DNA from: Bacteroidales bacterium
GTDB taxonomy: Bacteria > Bacteroidota > Bacteroidia > Bacteroidales > JAADGE01
Assembly: GCA_021648725.1 (NCBI GenBank)
Contig: JAKISF010000001.1
Coordinates: 124,001 to 188,000, forward strand
DNA: 64,000 nucleotides
Reading direction: 5' to 3'
The stretch's first letter is position 1. Each line of letters begins with the position of its first letter. The position numbers were made by a program, and so were the translations under genes. Positions 63,813 through 64,000 of this stretch are shown one piece after another. The notes under the pieces are model-generated. The model searched no databases, was not told the origin of the DNA, and worked only from the letters and a program-made list of their open reading frames with translations.

Positions 63813-63867
63813 TGTTTGACAGAGGTTTGCAAAAAATGTAATTGTTAATATAGTTACTTACAAAGAG

Positions 63868-64000
63868 TTACTTATTCTGAAAAGAATATTTAAAATACAT
63901 GAAACTTGCATATATCATTGCCGAACCGACACCGATATATATAGGAAATATATAGATATTAGGTATAAATTCAGTATTTCTCATAAATATTCCGAAACCT
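63868..64000 (-). CDS. C-terminal end of a membrane protein, truncated by the window edge
   Basis: An open frame runs from the window edge to a TAA at 63868-63870. The 44 residues include RNTEFIPNIYIFPIYIGVGS and a hydrophobic stretch ending SFMYFKYSFQNK, which looks like the last TM segment of an inner-membrane protein. Family unknown. It lies 55 nt upstream of the AraC-type gene on the same strand. Confidence 0.55.
   Translation of the reverse strand, partial: GFGIFMRNTEFIPNIYIFPIYIGVGSAMIYASFMYFKYSFQNK

Overview
The window is AT-rich chromosomal DNA from a member of the Bacteroidota, probably an uncultured Bacteroidales-like lineage. The evidence is a type IX secretion sorting domain, a PorV/PorQ-family protein, a TonB-dependent receptor paired with a DUF4249 lipoprotein, Bacteroidota-specific families (DUF4835, START-like, the Rpb6-like omega protein), promoters of the TTTG-N(~20)-TAnnTTTG type, and a near absence of Shine-Dalgarno sequences. 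The one clear exception is rpsU. I see no rRNA, CRISPR array, prophage or insertion sequence. Most of the window is ordinary core genome.

Layout. (1) 1-3.8 kb, plus strand: the end of a helix-hairpin-helix protein, an unknown small protein, an acyl-CoA dehydrogenase, rpsU with its own promoter and terminator, a XerC/D-type recombinase and hpf. (2) 3.8-17.3 kb, plus strand: a strong promoter, tRNA-Thr/Tyr/Gly/Thr, tuf, tRNA-Trp, secE, nusG, rplKAJL, rpoBC and a DUF3467 protein. This is the ancient translation/transcription block, in nearly the order found in E. coli. (3) 17.3-23.3 kb, minus strand: one tightly packed operon, lptF-like permease, two glycosyltransferases, ribBA and an ATP-grasp enzyme. 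(4) 23.5-32.7 kb, mostly minus strand: START-like protein, tRNA-Met, upp, nucleoside transporter, bifunctional nuclease, DEDD exonuclease, udk, then bamD, omega-like, coaBC and DUF4835, and a PorV/PorQ-like protein. Uracil phosphoribosyltransferase, nucleoside transporter and uridine kinase form a pyrimidine salvage group. (5) 32.7-46.1 kb, mixed strands: pssA, a D-2-hydroxyacid dehydrogenase, phoH, folC, a TPR-PAS-SpoIIE phosphatase, an LRR protein, an M23 peptidase, a PASTA protein and a T9SS-sorted surface protein. (6) 46.2-54.7 kb: peroxiredoxin and a WbqC-like gene, divergent across a 16-bp-arm inverted repeat; an alkaline-phosphatase homologue whose metal site looks destroyed; zinc-ribbon protein, Nif3-like, a PD-(D/E)xK-like protein, the Memo/radical-SAM pair, coaD and a SpoIIAA/STAS-like protein. 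(7) 55-64 kb: an acyltransferase, an acidic lipoprotein, DUF4249 plus a TonB receptor split by a one-base frameshift, a methyltransferase, DUF2147, an NAD-dependent epimerase, a membrane-anchored AraC regulator and the end of a membrane protein.

The points most worth a second look are the lone strong Shine-Dalgarno on rpsU, the apparent pseudo-phosphatase at 47.7-49.3 kb, the inverted repeat between the ahpC-like and WbqC-like genes, the frameshifted receptor, the Memo/radical-SAM pair without its AMMECR1 partner, the rplL-rpoB hairpin, and promoter boxes lying almost against start codons. I do not see a clearly new multi-gene system.
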